Shown: one piece after another, positions 9,570-17,910 of the stretch | Position numbering within the stretch: the first letter of the stretch is position 1 | Layout: each line of letters begins with the position of its first letter | Source: Bryobacteraceae bacterium | Lineage (GTDB): Bacteria; Acidobacteriota; Terriglobia; Bryobacterales; Bryobacteraceae | Reading direction: 5' to 3' | Assembly: GCA_030038565.1 (NCBI GenBank) | Contig: JASHSS010000205.1 | Coordinates: 1-39,846 of the forward strand | DNA: 39,846 bases | Notes under the pieces: generated by a model | Databases searched by the model: none | Told to the model about the DNA's origin: nothing | The model's input: the letters and a program-made list of their open reading frames with translations, nothing else | Position numbers and translations under genes: made by a program

Positions 9570-9929
9570 ATGTTCAGCGGACAGGGAGAAGACACGATGG
9601 CCACTCTCAAAGAGCAATGGAAGACGATGAAAACGACCTTCGAGACCGCCACTGGAAAGAAGAAGCCGTCAGCCAAGTTGAACAGCTTCTTCCACCAATC
9701 AAGTGGAATCGAACCCGCTGTCGATAAGATCGACAAGGCGAAGACCAAGGCGGAGTGCAAGACCGCGATTGGCGCGTTCGTCACTAAAAAGACCGAATAC
9801 ATCAAAATCCTGAAGCAACACCAGGTGGATTCCAACAACGTTGACTACAAGGTCGAGATCGACAAGTTCATCATGGCGCTTGAGGGACTGGAGCACGAAG
9901 CCGCGAACAAGATGATGCATATGGCGTAA
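9570..9929 (+). CDS. small lysine-rich helical protein, unknown
   Basis: 119 residues starting at ATG 9570 with AAGGAG 5-6 nt upstream. A second in-frame ATG at 9597, itself preceded by AGGGAGA, is an alternative start and would give 110 residues. The protein has 19 lysines and is predicted mostly helical (KTKAECKTAIGAFVTKKTEY, KVEIDKFIMALEGLEHEAAN). It has a single cysteine and no signal peptide or membrane segment. I do not recognise the family. Base composition differs from its surroundings: the 60-base rows at 9661 and 9781 contain about 30 and 25 G+C, far below the neighbouring genes. That suggests recent acquisition or a special expression constraint. It is transcribed divergently from the permease and ends at a hairpin. 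Confidence 0.8.
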   Translation: MFSGQGEDTMATLKEQWKTMKTTFETATGKKKPSAKLNSFFHQSSGIEPAVDKIDKAKTKAECKTAIGAFVTKKTEYIKILKQHQVDSNNVDYKVEIDKFIMALEGLEHEAANKMMHMA

Positions 9930-9937
9930 CTGGGGCC

Positions 9938-9957
9938 GGCCCGCCCAGTCGCGGGCC
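9938..9957 (+). terminator. probable intrinsic terminator after the lysine-rich gene
   Basis: A perfect 7-bp stem, GGCCCGC (9938-9944) and GCGGGCC (9951-9957), with a 6-nt loop starts 9 nt after the stop codon. It is followed by TTCCCCATTTCTT. The T tract is broken, so efficiency is uncertain. Confidence 0.5.
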
Positions 9958-10129
9958 TTCCCCATTTCTTCGATGAGTGTTACCTCATACGCCGCTTTTA
10001 ATCTCCCGCCGCGCGAAGCACAGTTTTTGGTTCTCTGCCGGATGAGGTTTCGCCCCCCTGTCCGGCTGCGACTCGGGCGCTACCGCGGTCTTTTCGCTTC
10101 TGAATGCTACTCTGGAAGTTCACCCCCAT

Positions 10130-11572
10130 ATGCCCGAATCTCCAATCACCGCCCGCGGCGAGGACTTCGCCACCTGGTATCAGGACGTGGTTCTCCAGGG
10201 CGACATGGCCGAACCGGCCGAAATCGTCAAAGGCTGCATGGTCATCAAGCCCAACGGCTATGCCGTGTGGGAATTGCTCCAGCGCGACCTGGACGACCGC
10301 TTCAAAGCCACCGGCCACCAGAACGCCTACTTTCCGCTGCTCATCCCGCAGAGTTTTCTGCGCAAGGAGGCCGAGCACGTCGAGGGCTTCTCGCCGGAAC
10401 TGGCCGTGGTCACCATTGCCGGGGGCAAGGAGCTCGAAGAGCCGTATGTCATCCGGCCCACCTCCGAGACCATCATCGGCTACTTCTTCGCGCGCTGGAT
10501 TCAGAGCTGGCGCGACCTTCCGGTGCTCATCAACCAGTGGGCCAACGTGCTTCGCTGGGAACTGCGCACGCGCATGTTTCTGCGCACCTCCGAATTCCTC
10601 TGGCAGGAAGGCCACACCGCCCACGCCAGCCACGAAGAAGCCGTCGAAGAGGTGTTGCGGATTCTGGATATCTACGCCGCCGTGGCCGAGGAAGTGATGG
10701 CCATGCCGGTGGTGAAGGGTGTCAAGACACGCGCCGAAAAGTTCGCGGGCGCCCTGAAAAGCTACTCCATCGAAGCCATGATGCAGAACGGCCTGGCCTT
10801 GCAGGCGGGCACCAGCCACGACCTGGGCCAGAACTTCGGCAAGGCCTTCGACGTCCGTTATCAAACCCGCGAAGGGCAGCTCGATTACGTCTGGCAGACC
10901 AGCTGGGGCGTGAGCACGCGCCTGATCGGCGGCCTGATCATGACCCACTCCGATGACAAGGGCCTGGTGCTGCCGCCGCGCCTCGCGCCCACCAAAGCCG
11001 TGCTGGTCCCGATCTACCGCAAGGACCAGGAGCGCGCCCAGGTGCTGGAAGCCGCCCATCGTATCGCGCACGAAACCGGCGCGCGCGTGGACGACCGCGA
11101 AGGCCAGTCGCCCGGCGCCAAGTTCTTCCATTGGGAGCGGCGCGGCGTGCCGGTGGTGCTGGAGTTGGGACCGCGCGACCTGGCCGCCGGCAAAATCGTG
11201 GTGAAGCGGCGCGATACCGGCGTCAAGGAGCCGGTGACGCAAAGCGACCTGGCGGCGCGCCTGCCGCGTGTGATGGAGGAAATGCAGGCCGGCCTCTACC
11301 AGGCGGCTCGCGAGCGGCTGAAGCAAAACACCGCGCTGGCCAATTCCCTGGAAGAGGTGGTAGGAATCTTGCGCGAGGCTACCGCCGAAAAAGGCGGCGG
11401 CAAATTCGTCATGGCGCACCTGAAAGACGACCCCGCCTGCGACGCCCGCATGAAGGAGTTCAAGGCCAGCGTCCGCTGCATTCCGCTGGTGGACGAATAC
11501 GATGGCCCGGGCAAGTGCATCGTCACCGGCGAGACGGTGGACCGGCGGGCCCTCATCGCCAAGGCCTACTGA
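10130..11572 (+). CDS. proS: prolyl-tRNA synthetase, archaeal/eukaryotic type
   Basis: 480 residues; charges tRNA-Pro in the cytoplasm. Class II signatures are clear: [20 protein letters not shown], then the motif-2 region [20 protein letters not shown], followed by [11 protein letters not shown] and the motif-3 region [20 protein letters not shown]. An anticodon-binding domain ([10 protein letters not shown]...) and the small C-terminal zinc-type domain follow. The protein ends ...LIAKAY; a terminal Tyr is characteristic of the short archaeal/eukaryotic-type enzymes, which lack the editing insertion of the long bacterial type. The upstream ribosome site is weak (GGAAG about 12 nt before ATG 10130). 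It is convergent with the ABC permease gene, with a 61-bp gap and no strong terminator. Confidence 0.95.
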   Translation: MPESPITARGEDFATWYQDVVLQGDMAEPAEIVKGCMVIKPNGYAVWELLQRDLDDRFKATGHQNAYFPLLIPQSFLRKEAEHVEGFSPELAVVTIAGGKELEEPYVIRPTSETIIGYFFARWIQSWRDLPVLINQWANVLRWELRTRMFLRTSEFLWQEGHTAHASHEEAVEEVLRILDIYAAVAEEVMAMPVVKGVKTRAEKFAGALKSYSIEAMMQNGLALQAGTSHDLGQNFGKAFDVRYQTREGQLDYVWQTSWGVSTRLIGGLIMTHSDDKGLVLPPRLAPTKAVLVPIYRKDQERAQVLEAAHRIAHETGARVDDREGQSPGAKFFHWERRGVPVVLELGPRDLAAGKIVVKRRDTGVKEPVTQSDLAARLPRVMEEMQAGLYQAARERLKQNTALANSLEEVVGILREATAEKGGGKFVMAHLKDDPACDARMKEFKASVRCIPLVDEYDGPGKCIVTGETVDRRALIAKAY

Positions 11573-11633
11573 GCCGGCGCTTACATAACCCGCCCGGCCG
11601 GCATACAGCAAATGACGACGGGCGCCCGGTGCG

Positions 11634-12884
11634 CTACTCGTATCTCAGGCACACAATCGGATCCAGTTGGGCGGCGCGGTTGGCGGGATAGTAGCCGAAG
11701 AACAGGCCCACCCCCACCGAGATCGCCACGCCCATGACTACCCAGAAGGGCGAAAGCGTGGCGGGGAGCGAGATCGCCGCGCGCACCGCCAAAGCGATCA
11801 GCCCGCCCAGCATCACCCCCAGTACGCCGCCGATGCCGGAAAGCGTGATGGCCTCCAGCAGAAATTGCAGGCGGATGTCGGACTTGCGCGCCCCAATGGC
11901 CTTGCGGATACCGATTTCGGCGGTGCGCTCGGTGACCGAAATCAACATGATGTTCATCACTCCGATGCCGCCGACCAGCAAGCCGATCGAGCCGATCGCG
12001 CCGGTGAGCAGCGCCATTGCGCCGGTGAGCTGGTTCCAGAGACTCAGAAAGTAATTGGAATCGGCCACATCGAAATCGTTTTCCGCCCGCGCCGGGACGC
12101 GGCGCCGGCGGCGCATGGCTTCCACCACCTGGTCGCGGACGGCGTTCAGATCGGCATCCTCGCGCACCGTGAAGATCAGAAATACATCGCGCACGCCGGG
12201 AAAATTCTTGTGGTAGTTGGAAAGCGGAATCACGGCGAACTGGTCCACGCCGAGGCCGAAAATGCCGGGGTCCTTTTCGAAGACGCCGATGACTTCATAG
12301 AGCTGGCCATCCAGGCGGACCTGCTTGCCGACCGGGTCGGTGTGAGGAAACAAGGTATCGGCGATGGCCGCCCCGATCACCACCACGTTGCGGGCATGCT
12401 CATCGTCGAATTCGGAAATAAATCTGCCGGTGGCCACCGTGAACAGGGCGATGGCGGCGGCGTAATCCGGTTGAGCGCCGCGGACGATCATCTTCTCCAC
12501 GTGCTCGCCCGCGTAGCTGATGGATTCGGGCGTCGCGGCGACGTCGAGGCGCTGCATGAACGCCGTCGAGATGTCCAGCCCCGGCACGGTGTCCTTGAGG
12601 TAGCGGGCGTCGCCGATTTCCAGGTACTTGCGCATGCGGATCTTATGCGGCAGCATGCCGCCGGTATATCCGGCCGGAATGCGGGTGATGAAGATCGAGC
12701 GCGAACCGAAGGATTTGATGCGGTCCTCCATGAACCCGTTGAGGCCGTCGATAATGGCCGCCACGGCGATCACGCTGGTGACCCCGATCACGATTCCGAG
12801 GATGGTGAGCACCGAGCGGACCTTGCGCGTGCGCACGGTATCCAGCGCCACCAGGAGGTTTTCTTTGATCTCAGCGCGGGTCAT
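11634..12884 (-). CDS. MacB/FtsX-type ABC transporter permease (second of a pair)
   Basis: 416 residues. An N-terminal membrane helix (RSVLTILGIVIGVTSVIAVA) is followed by a large periplasmic MacB core of about 200 residues. Three C-terminal helices with the FtsX signature (GGIGVMNIMLISVTERTAEI, then GIRKAIGARKSDIRLQFLLE) end in DPIVCLRYE. It is paralogous to the gene immediately upstream at 13031-14257. A GGAG lies about 6 nt before ATG 12884. It is the last gene of the run that starts at miaB; the upstream gap of 146 bp is almost filled by a palindromic repeat. No ATPase subunit is encoded nearby, so the ATPase must come from elsewhere in the genome. Such permeases commonly export peptides, lipoproteins or antibiotics; the cargo is unknown here. 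Confidence 0.9.
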   Translation of the reverse strand: MTRAEIKENLLVALDTVRTRKVRSVLTILGIVIGVTSVIAVAAIIDGLNGFMEDRIKSFGSRSIFITRIPAGYTGGMLPHKIRMRKYLEIGDARYLKDTVPGLDISTAFMQRLDVAATPESISYAGEHVEKMIVRGAQPDYAAAIALFTVATGRFISEFDDEHARNVVVIGAAIADTLFPHTDPVGKQVRLDGQLYEVIGVFEKDPGIFGLGVDQFAVIPLSNYHKNFPGVRDVFLIFTVREDADLNAVRDQVVEAMRRRRRVPARAENDFDVADSNYFLSLWNQLTGAMALLTGAIGSIGLLVGGIGVMNIMLISVTERTAEIGIRKAIGARKSDIRLQFLLEAITLSGIGGVLGVMLGGLIALAVRAAISLPATLSPFWVVMGVAISVGVGLFFGYYPANRAAQLDPIVCLRYE

Positions 12885-12901
12885 GGGCGCTCCGAGGCCG
12901 C

Positions 12902-13012
12902 GTATTCACCACAGAGGCACGGAGAACACAGAGACTACACGGAGAAAACCAGGGAAGCTTCTTATCTTTCTCTGTGAAGCCTCGGTGCTCTCTGTGCCTC
13001 TGTGGTGAATAC
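12902..13012 (-). repeat. long palindromic repeat, copy 1 (CACCACAGAGGCAC family)
   Basis: Left arm 12902-12925 and right arm 12989-13012 are reverse complements over 24 bases with one mismatch (core TTCACCACAGAGGCAC). They enclose about 63 bp containing further CACAGAG/CTCTGTG pieces. The whole element is 111 bp and sits between two permease genes of one operon, so the transcript would carry a long hairpin. The orientation is arbitrary. A second copy is at 30418-30501. Confidence 0.85.
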
Positions 13013-13030
13013 AGTTCTCGCATGTTTCCC

Positions 13031-14257
13031 TCACTCCGTTCGCAGCGCAACCACCGGGTCCAGGCGGGAGGCCTTCAGCGCGGGATAGATGCCGAAGAAG
13101 AGCCCGATCAGCGAGCTGAGGAAAACTCCCAGCAGCGCCACCCAAACCTGCACCGAGGCGGGGAAAGAGGTCAATTCGCGGAGGGCCAGGGCGCAGGCGA
13201 ATCCGATCCACACCCCGATGCCGCCTCCAATCAGGCATTGCACCACGCTCTCGGTCAGAAATTGCCGCAGAATGTCGGTCTGGGTGGCGCCCACCGCGCG
13301 CCGCACGCCGATTTCCTTGGTGCGCTCGGTGACGCTCACCAGCATCACGTTCATGATGACGATGCCGCCCACCACTGCCGAGATCGAGCTGATCATCACA
13401 AACACGGCGAAGAAGGCCGAGCTGATGCTCTGCCAGAGCGAGATGTAGGTATCCGAAGTGGCGATGTAGAAATCGTCGTCGTGGCCGGGCTGCACGTGGC
13501 GGCGGGAGCGCAGAATGCGGCGCGCCTCGTCCTGGGCGAGATCGAACGCGCCGGGCGCCTCGGCCGCCTGCACGGAAATGGTGAGGCTGTTGCGCTGCCC
13601 GCGAAATTTCAAGTAGGTGCGCAGCGGGACCGCCAGGAAGCTGTCCTGATCCTGCCCCAGCACCGAGCCGATGCGCTCGAAGGTGCCCACTACGATAAAC
13701 GAGTCCGAGCCGGCGCGGATGGTCTGCCCGAGCGGGTCGATATCGGGGAAGAGATCCTGCGCCACCTTGTCGCCGATCAGGCAGACCGCGGCCGCGTGGC
13801 GATCCTCCAGGTCGGTGAAGTACCGGCCCAGTTCCACGTTGCGCGTGTCGATCGTGGCCATGCTCGGTGTGTAGCCGTAGAGAGTGGCGTCGTCCATCAT
13901 GCGGTCCTTGTAGCGCAGCGAGACGTTGCTGCTGAGGGACGCGCCCACGGTTTCGCAATGCCGGCAGCCCTCGATGAGGGCGGCCATGTCATCCTGGTAG
14001 AGAAAGCGATTGCGCTGCGCCTTGGCCAGCACCGAGAAATCCGTCAGGGCGAAAGGCAGGCGGCTGACGCGGAAGACGTTCACCCCCAGGTTGGCGATCT
14101 TCTGCTCGACGTAGAGATTGGCGCCCTGCACCAGGGTCATCACAGTGATGAGCGTCGCCACCCCCATGGTCAGCCCCAGCACGGTGAGCGCGGCGCGCAG
14201 TTTGTGGGCGCGCAGCGAGTCCACCGCCAGGGACAGGTTCTCGGTAATGCCGGTCAT
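13031..14257 (-). CDS. MacB/FtsX-type ABC transporter permease (first of a pair)
   Basis: 408 residues with the same plan as its downstream paralogue: N-terminal helix (RAALTVLGLTMGVATLITVM), MacB-like periplasmic core, and C-terminal FtsX block (VGGIVIMNVMLVSVTERTKE, then IGVRRAVGATQTDILRQFLT) ending DPVVALRTE. The ATG at 14257 lies one base after the tyrS stop (14259-14261), and TTAGG within the tyrS end acts as the ribosome site. Translation is therefore probably coupled to tyrS. There is no ATP-binding partner in the window. The two permeases could form a heterodimer, which fits their tandem arrangement. Confidence 0.9.
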   Translation of the reverse strand: MTGITENLSLAVDSLRAHKLRAALTVLGLTMGVATLITVMTLVQGANLYVEQKIANLGVNVFRVSRLPFALTDFSVLAKAQRNRFLYQDDMAALIEGCRHCETVGASLSSNVSLRYKDRMMDDATLYGYTPSMATIDTRNVELGRYFTDLEDRHAAAVCLIGDKVAQDLFPDIDPLGQTIRAGSDSFIVVGTFERIGSVLGQDQDSFLAVPLRTYLKFRGQRNSLTISVQAAEAPGAFDLAQDEARRILRSRRHVQPGHDDDFYIATSDTYISLWQSISSAFFAVFVMISSISAVVGGIVIMNVMLVSVTERTKEIGVRRAVGATQTDILRQFLTESVVQCLIGGGIGVWIGFACALALRELTSFPASVQVWVALLGVFLSSLIGLFFGIYPALKASRLDPVVALRTE

Positions 14258-14258
14258 C

Positions 14259-15470
14259 CTAAGGAACGATCTTACGCCAGTTCTTACCCACTTGTACGAC
14301 GATTTCGGACGCGGAGTTCCCGTATACCAGGTCTTTTACTTTTTGCCCGTTGATCTCCACCGCGCCGGCTTTGATTTTGCGCACCGCGTCCGAGACCGAT
14401 TCGGCCAGGCCGGCTTTGGCGAGCAGTTTATCCACGCGGATGGCGCCATCCTTCGTGACGCCTTCCGGGAAAGGGACGGTGGGAATGTCCTCGGGGACCT
14501 GCTTCTGGCGCACCACGCGGTTGAAGGTATCGGCCGCGGCGGCGGCGGCGGCAGGCGAATGGAAATCGGCTACGATGCGCCGGGCCAAGCCGATCTTGAT
14601 ATCCATCGGGTTGACCTCACCGGATTGCGCCTGGGCGCGCAGGGCGGCGATTTCCGCCATGCTGACATCCGTCAGCAGTTCGTAGTAGCGCCACATCAGG
14701 CCGTCGGAAATCTGCATCACCTTGCGGAACATCACCTCGGGCGGCTCGACGATGCCGATGTAGTTGCCGAGCGATTTGGACATCTTGTTGACGCCGTCGA
14801 GGCCCTCCAATAGCGGGGTCATGGCCACAATCTGCGGCGGCTGTCCGAAATCCTTCTGAATCTCGCGGCCCACCAGCAGGTTGAACTTCTGATCGGTGCC
14901 GCCCATTTCCACATCGCATTCGAGAGCCACCGAATCGTAGCCCTGGGCCAGCGAGTACATCAGCTCGTGGAGCGAAATGGGCGCGCCTTCCTTGTAGCGC
15001 TTGGCGAAATCGTCACGTTCCAGGATGCGCGCCACGGTGTATTTGGAAAGCAGCCGGATGATGTCCGGAAACTGCATTTTGCCCAGCCAGTCGCTGTTGA
15101 AGCGCACTTCGGTTTTGGCCGGATCGAGAATCTTGAAGACCTGCGTGCGATAGGTTTCGGCGTTGGCTTGAATGGCTTCGCGGGTCATGGGCGGGCGGGT
15201 GATGTTGCGGCCGGTGGGGTCGCCGATCAGGCCGGTCATGTCGCCGATCAGGAAGATCACGGTGTGGCCCAGATCCTGAAAATGCTTCATCTTGCGCAGC
15301 AGGACGGTGTGTCCCAGGTGCAGATCGGGGGCGGTAGGATCGAAGCCCGCCTTGACGCGCAACGGGCGATTGGCCTTGGCGGCGGCTTCCAGTCGTTCGC
15401 GCAGATCCTCCTCGCGGATGATCTCGGCCATCCCCTTGCGCAGGTAGGTGAGTTGTTCGTCGATGGTCAT
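14259..15470 (-). CDS. tyrS: tyrosyl-tRNA synthetase
   Basis: 403 residues, the usual length. It is a class I synthetase: the HIGH-type motif is [14 protein letters not shown], the Tyr-binding region includes [20 protein letters not shown] and [10 protein letters not shown], and the KMSKS loop is [16 protein letters not shown]-terminal S4 RNA-binding domain ([20 protein letters not shown]) is present. It charges tRNA-Tyr. The ribosome site in front of ATG 15470 is weak. The gene is embedded in the minus-strand run between the small unknown gene (34-bp gap) and the ABC permease pair (1-bp gap). Confidence 0.95.
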   Translation of the reverse strand: MTIDEQLTYLRKGMAEIIREEDLRERLEAAAKANRPLRVKAGFDPTAPDLHLGHTVLLRKMKHFQDLGHTVIFLIGDMTGLIGDPTGRNITRPPMTREAIQANAETYRTQVFKILDPAKTEVRFNSDWLGKMQFPDIIRLLSKYTVARILERDDFAKRYKEGAPISLHELMYSLAQGYDSVALECDVEMGGTDQKFNLLVGREIQKDFGQPPQIVAMTPLLEGLDGVNKMSKSLGNYIGIVEPPEVMFRKVMQISDGLMWRYYELLTDVSMAEIAALRAQAQSGEVNPMDIKIGLARRIVADFHSPAAAAAAADTFNRVVRQKQVPEDIPTVPFPEGVTKDGAIRVDKLLAKAGLAESVSDAVRKIKAGAVEINGQKVKDLVYGNSASEIVVQVGKNWRKIVP

Positions 15471-15504
15471 GAGTATTCAGAAAGCCGGCGGGCCGGAGGC
15501 GGTC

Positions 15505-15804
15505 CTAACTCAGGCCCAGGGCCGACTTGAGATCGCCGGAAAACTTGCGAATCCGCTCGACCTGTTCCGCCTGGGCCGCGATTTCCATCTGTTTGGCCAC
15601 CAGCCAAGGGCGGCCGTCGCGCCATACAAGGTAAGCCAGGCCGCTCTCCGTGAGCATGCCGGAACTGCCCAGCGAGGCGAAGCCGGCGGCATCCCATTGG
15701 ACCAGCGCCATGCAATCTCCGCGCGTGAAAATCGAATAGGCCTTAGCCTCGGTCATCAAGACGATGTCGAGAGCGGCCAGGCGCGCGGCGACCTCCGGAG
15801 TCAC
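15505..15804 (-). CDS. small conserved-looking protein, unknown
   Basis: 99 residues. GTG start at 15804 overlaps the stop of the bifunctional nuclease gene as GTGA, which argues that the frame is real and translationally coupled. Visible sequence: MTPEVAARLAALDIVLMTEA, then GDCMALVQWDAAGFASLGSS, SGLAYLVWRDGRPWLVAKQM, and a charged C-terminal helix (EIAAQAEQVERIRKFSGDLK). No signal peptide or membrane helix is seen. The compact alpha/beta look and the operon position beside miaB and tyrS would suit a housekeeping accessory role, but I do not recognise the family. Confidence 0.7.
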   Translation of the reverse strand: MTPEVAARLAALDIVLMTEAKAYSIFTRGDCMALVQWDAAGFASLGSSGMLTESGLAYLVWRDGRPWLVAKQMEIAAQAEQVERIRKFSGDLKSALGLS

Positions 15805-16286
15805 ATCTTATAACGGCCCAGATCCTCGTCGTTGAGGCCCTCCAGCCAGCGCCGCAGTTCTTCGTTGTTCACCTTGTCGGTGACGGTGGCCTGCGATTTC
15901 GAGGACTTGAGAACGCAATCGTCCACGTAAATCGGACAATCGAGGCGCAGGGCCAGCGCCAGCGCGTCGCTGGGGCGCGAATCTACGCTGATCAGCTCCC
16001 CGTCGCGGTCCAGCCAGATCACCGCGTAAAACGTATCGTCCTTCAACTCGCTCACCACCACCTTGCGCAGCGCCGCATTGAGGCCCAGCAGCAAGGTTTT
16101 GATCAGGTCGTGGGTCATGGGCCGCGGCGTGGAAACCTTCTCGATCTCCAGGGCGATCGCATTGGCTTCGTACACACCCACCCAGATGGGGAGAACCGAA
16201 TTGCCGTTCAGGTCCCTCAAAATAACGATGGGCATGTTGGTCACGGGATCCATCATGAGCCCGCGAATCTTCATTTCGACTTCCAT
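15801..16286 (-). CDS. bifunctional nuclease (BFN/DUF151) family protein
   Basis: 161 residues. The start is set at ATG 16286 because GGGGGAGG lies 5 nt upstream; an earlier in-frame ATG at 16301 would use that purine tract as codons. Family features: MKIRGLMMDPVTNMPIVILR, then VLPIWVGVYEANAIALEIEK, PRPMTHDL, and the conserved SVDSRPSDALALALR block. Members are annotated as bifunctional DNase/RNase by analogy to plant proteins; the bacterial function is not settled. The stop overlaps the next gene by four bases, and the miaB stop is 19 nt upstream, so it sits inside a translation-related operon. Confidence 0.9.
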   Translation of the reverse strand: MEVEMKIRGLMMDPVTNMPIVILRDLNGNSVLPIWVGVYEANAIALEIEKVSTPRPMTHDLIKTLLLGLNAALRKVVVSELKDDTFYAVIWLDRDGELISVDSRPSDALALALRLDCPIYVDDCVLKSSKSQATVTDKVNNEELRRWLEGLNDEDLGRYKM

Positions 16287-16305
16287 GACGCCCTCCCCCA
16301 CTCCA

Positions 16306-17628
16306 TTACACCACAGTTACGCTCTCACCCACCAAAGAGTTCGGCCCCGAGCGCGTCACCCGCACCGGCAGGTACCGGCCGGTCAGCGCCGCGCCGGAAT
16401 CGGGATGCGTGAAATTGAGCGTGCGATTGCAGGAAGTCCGGCCGATCCACTGGCCCAGCGCCTGGTTGCGGCCTTCCACCAGGACCTCGCGGATGGCGCC
16501 GATCATCTGCGCGTTGCGCCGGATCTGGATGGCGCGCTGCTTCTCCTGCAAAATCACCAGGCGGCGCTGTTTCTCCTCTTCCGGAATGCGGTCGCCCATC
16601 GACAGGGCGGCGGTATTGGGCCGCGGCGAGTATTTGAAGCTGAAAAGCGAATCGTACTGCACCTCGTCCAGCAGGTCGAGGGTCTCCTCGAAATCGCGCT
16701 CGGTTTCGCCCGGAAAACCGACGATGATATCGGTGGTGATGGAATACCGCCGGCGCGCGGTCTTCAGCCATTCGATGCGCCGCAGGTAATCCTCGCGGGT
16801 ATAGAGCCGGTCCATCGAGCGAAGCACTTTCGAAGAGCCGGACTGCACCGGCAGGTGGACGTGGTCGCAGAGCACCGGGTTGGCGTCCATGGCGTCCACG
16901 ATGGATTTGGAGAAATCGCGCGGGTGCGATGTGGTGTAGCGCACCCGGCGGATGCCCGGAATGGCGGCCACGCGCGCGATGAGCCCGGCGAAATCCCAGC
17001 CCGCGGGGGATGGATCGCGGTAGCTGTTGACGTTCTGCCCGAGCAACTGAATTTCGGTGAAGCCGCGTTTGGCGAGGCCGGTAGCCTCGGCCATGACGCT
17101 CTCGCTGGTGCGGCTGCGCTCCGGCCCGCGGGTGAACGGCACCACGCAGTAGGCGCAGGATTTGTCGCAGCCTTCGATGATGGTGATGTAGGCGCGGTGC
17201 GGGTTGTCGCGGCGGGTGAACGGGGTATCGAAGGTTTCGTTTGTATCCAGGCTGAGCCCCGTGACGCGGCGGTTGCCGGCCTCCAGTTGCACCAGCATTT
17301 CCCCAAGCCGCGGATAGCTGGCCGACCCGGCCACCAGGCTGACGTGGGGCGCGCGGTCGAAAATCTTCTCGCCCTCCTGCTGGGCCACGCATCCGAGCAC
17401 GCCGAAGACCTTGTCCCTGCCGTTGCGCTTGAACTGCTGCAGCCGGCTAAAGACCTTCTGCTCGGCTTTATCGCGGATGCTGCAGGTGTTGTAGAGGACC
17501 AGCCCGGCATCCTCGGGCGTTTCCACCTGCCGGTAGCCGCGGGCCTGAAGCGTGCCGATGACCTTTTCGGAGTCGTGAACGTTCATCTGGCAGCCGAAGG
17601 TTTCGATGTAGAAGGTTTTCCCAGACAC
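16306..17628 (-). CDS. miaB: tRNA-2-methylthio-N6-dimethylallyladenosine synthase
   Basis: 440 residues. A radical-SAM methylthiotransferase that converts i6A to ms2i6A at position 37 of tRNAs reading U-starting codons. The N-terminal MTTase domain has the three Cys of the auxiliary iron-sulfur cluster at 13 (FGCQMN), 49 (YNTCSIR) and 80 (LGCVAQ). The radical-SAM CxxxCxxC is at 154-161 (CDKSCAYC). A TRAM domain closes the protein (approximately residues 375-440). GTG start at 17628. A TACAAT hexamer (17638-17643) lies only 10 nt upstream and would give an almost leaderless message if it is the -10. It is the first gene of the run to tyrS and the permeases. Confidence 0.95.
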   Translation of the reverse strand: MSGKTFYIETFGCQMNVHDSEKVIGTLQARGYRQVETPEDAGLVLYNTCSIRDKAEQKVFSRLQQFKRNGRDKVFGVLGCVAQQEGEKIFDRAPHVSLVAGSASYPRLGEMLVQLEAGNRRVTGLSLDTNETFDTPFTRRDNPHRAYITIIEGCDKSCAYCVVPFTRGPERSRTSESVMAEATGLAKRGFTEIQLLGQNVNSYRDPSPAGWDFAGLIARVAAIPGIRRVRYTTSHPRDFSKSIVDAMDANPVLCDHVHLPVQSGSSKVLRSMDRLYTREDYLRRIEWLKTARRRYSITTDIIVGFPGETERDFEETLDLLDEVQYDSLFSFKYSPRPNTAALSMGDRIPEEEKQRRLVILQEKQRAIQIRRNAQMIGAIREVLVEGRNQALGQWIGRTSCNRTLNFTHPDSGAALTGRYLPVRVTRSGPNSLVGESVTVV

Positions 17629-17734
17629 TCTTCAGATATTGTAGCTGAGCGGCGGAGGATCCCCCTGATCTCCGCGGTTTTCCGGTTTGTCGCGGGGTTT
17701 TAAGGCCTCGGCATGGTCCCGTGCGGCGCGCCAC

Positions 17735-17815
17735 CCATCCGAGGACGCCGAACACCTTGCCCTTGTCCGATGTGCTCGAACTGCTGCAGGAGGCTCCGCC
17801 GCGGTATAGCCTTCT
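17735..17815 (-). pseudogene. degenerate miaB 5' fragment (duplicate)
   Basis: Roughly 66 bases at about 17730-17796 closely match the plus-strand text of intact miaB at about 17384-17449. Both run GCCAC.CATCCGAG.ACGCC and later GAACTGCTGCAG. I estimate about four in five bases identical, with one indel. In minus-strand translation one frame reads RRSLLQQFEHIG (MiaB: SRLQQFKRNG) and the next frame reads KGKVFGVLGWVARR (MiaB: RDKVFGVLGCVAQQ). The copy is therefore frameshifted and the cluster Cys is replaced by Trp. It lies about 345 bp upstream of the parent sequence in the same orientation. It is not a gene; it may be a partial duplication, or a relic of a related methylthiotransferase. Confidence 0.65.
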
Positions 17816-17867
17816 CCGTCCCCGCGCCAACCAGTACTCCATGGCGCACTCGACAGGCGGTTTCCGG

Positions 17868-17896
17868 TTGACTCGGGGGACAGGCTGCCGGATGAT
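17868..17896 (+). promoter_or_regulatory. candidate promoter of the PEP-CTERM-like gene
   Basis: TTGACT (17868-17873, five of six -35 consensus bases), a 17-nt spacer, then GATGAT (17891-17896, four of six -10 bases). The start codon at 17911 would then be only a few bases after the initiation point, and the AAGGA ribosome site would lie at or near the 5' end, so the match may be fortuitous. Confidence 0.3.
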
Positions 17897-17910
17897 GGAA
17901 GGACGACGCC

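Noticed and set aside
9998-11611. 537-codon open frame opposite proS
   Set aside because: High-GC mirror of a real class II synthetase; no motifs and no ribosome site.
11573-11633. Bidirectional terminator between proS and the permease gene
   Set aside because: Only a six-base self-complementary pair (GCCGGC twice) with an 18-nt loop and no T tract; too weak to call.
12906-13958. Minus-strand frame of 350 codons ending in a HHRGTESTEASQR-like tail
   Set aside because: The tail is the translated palindromic repeat and the rest is an out-of-frame reading of the ABC permease.
17468-17842. 124-codon minus-strand frame covering the miaB 5' end and the duplicate
   Set aside because: It joins an out-of-frame part of miaB to the damaged fragment; not a gene.
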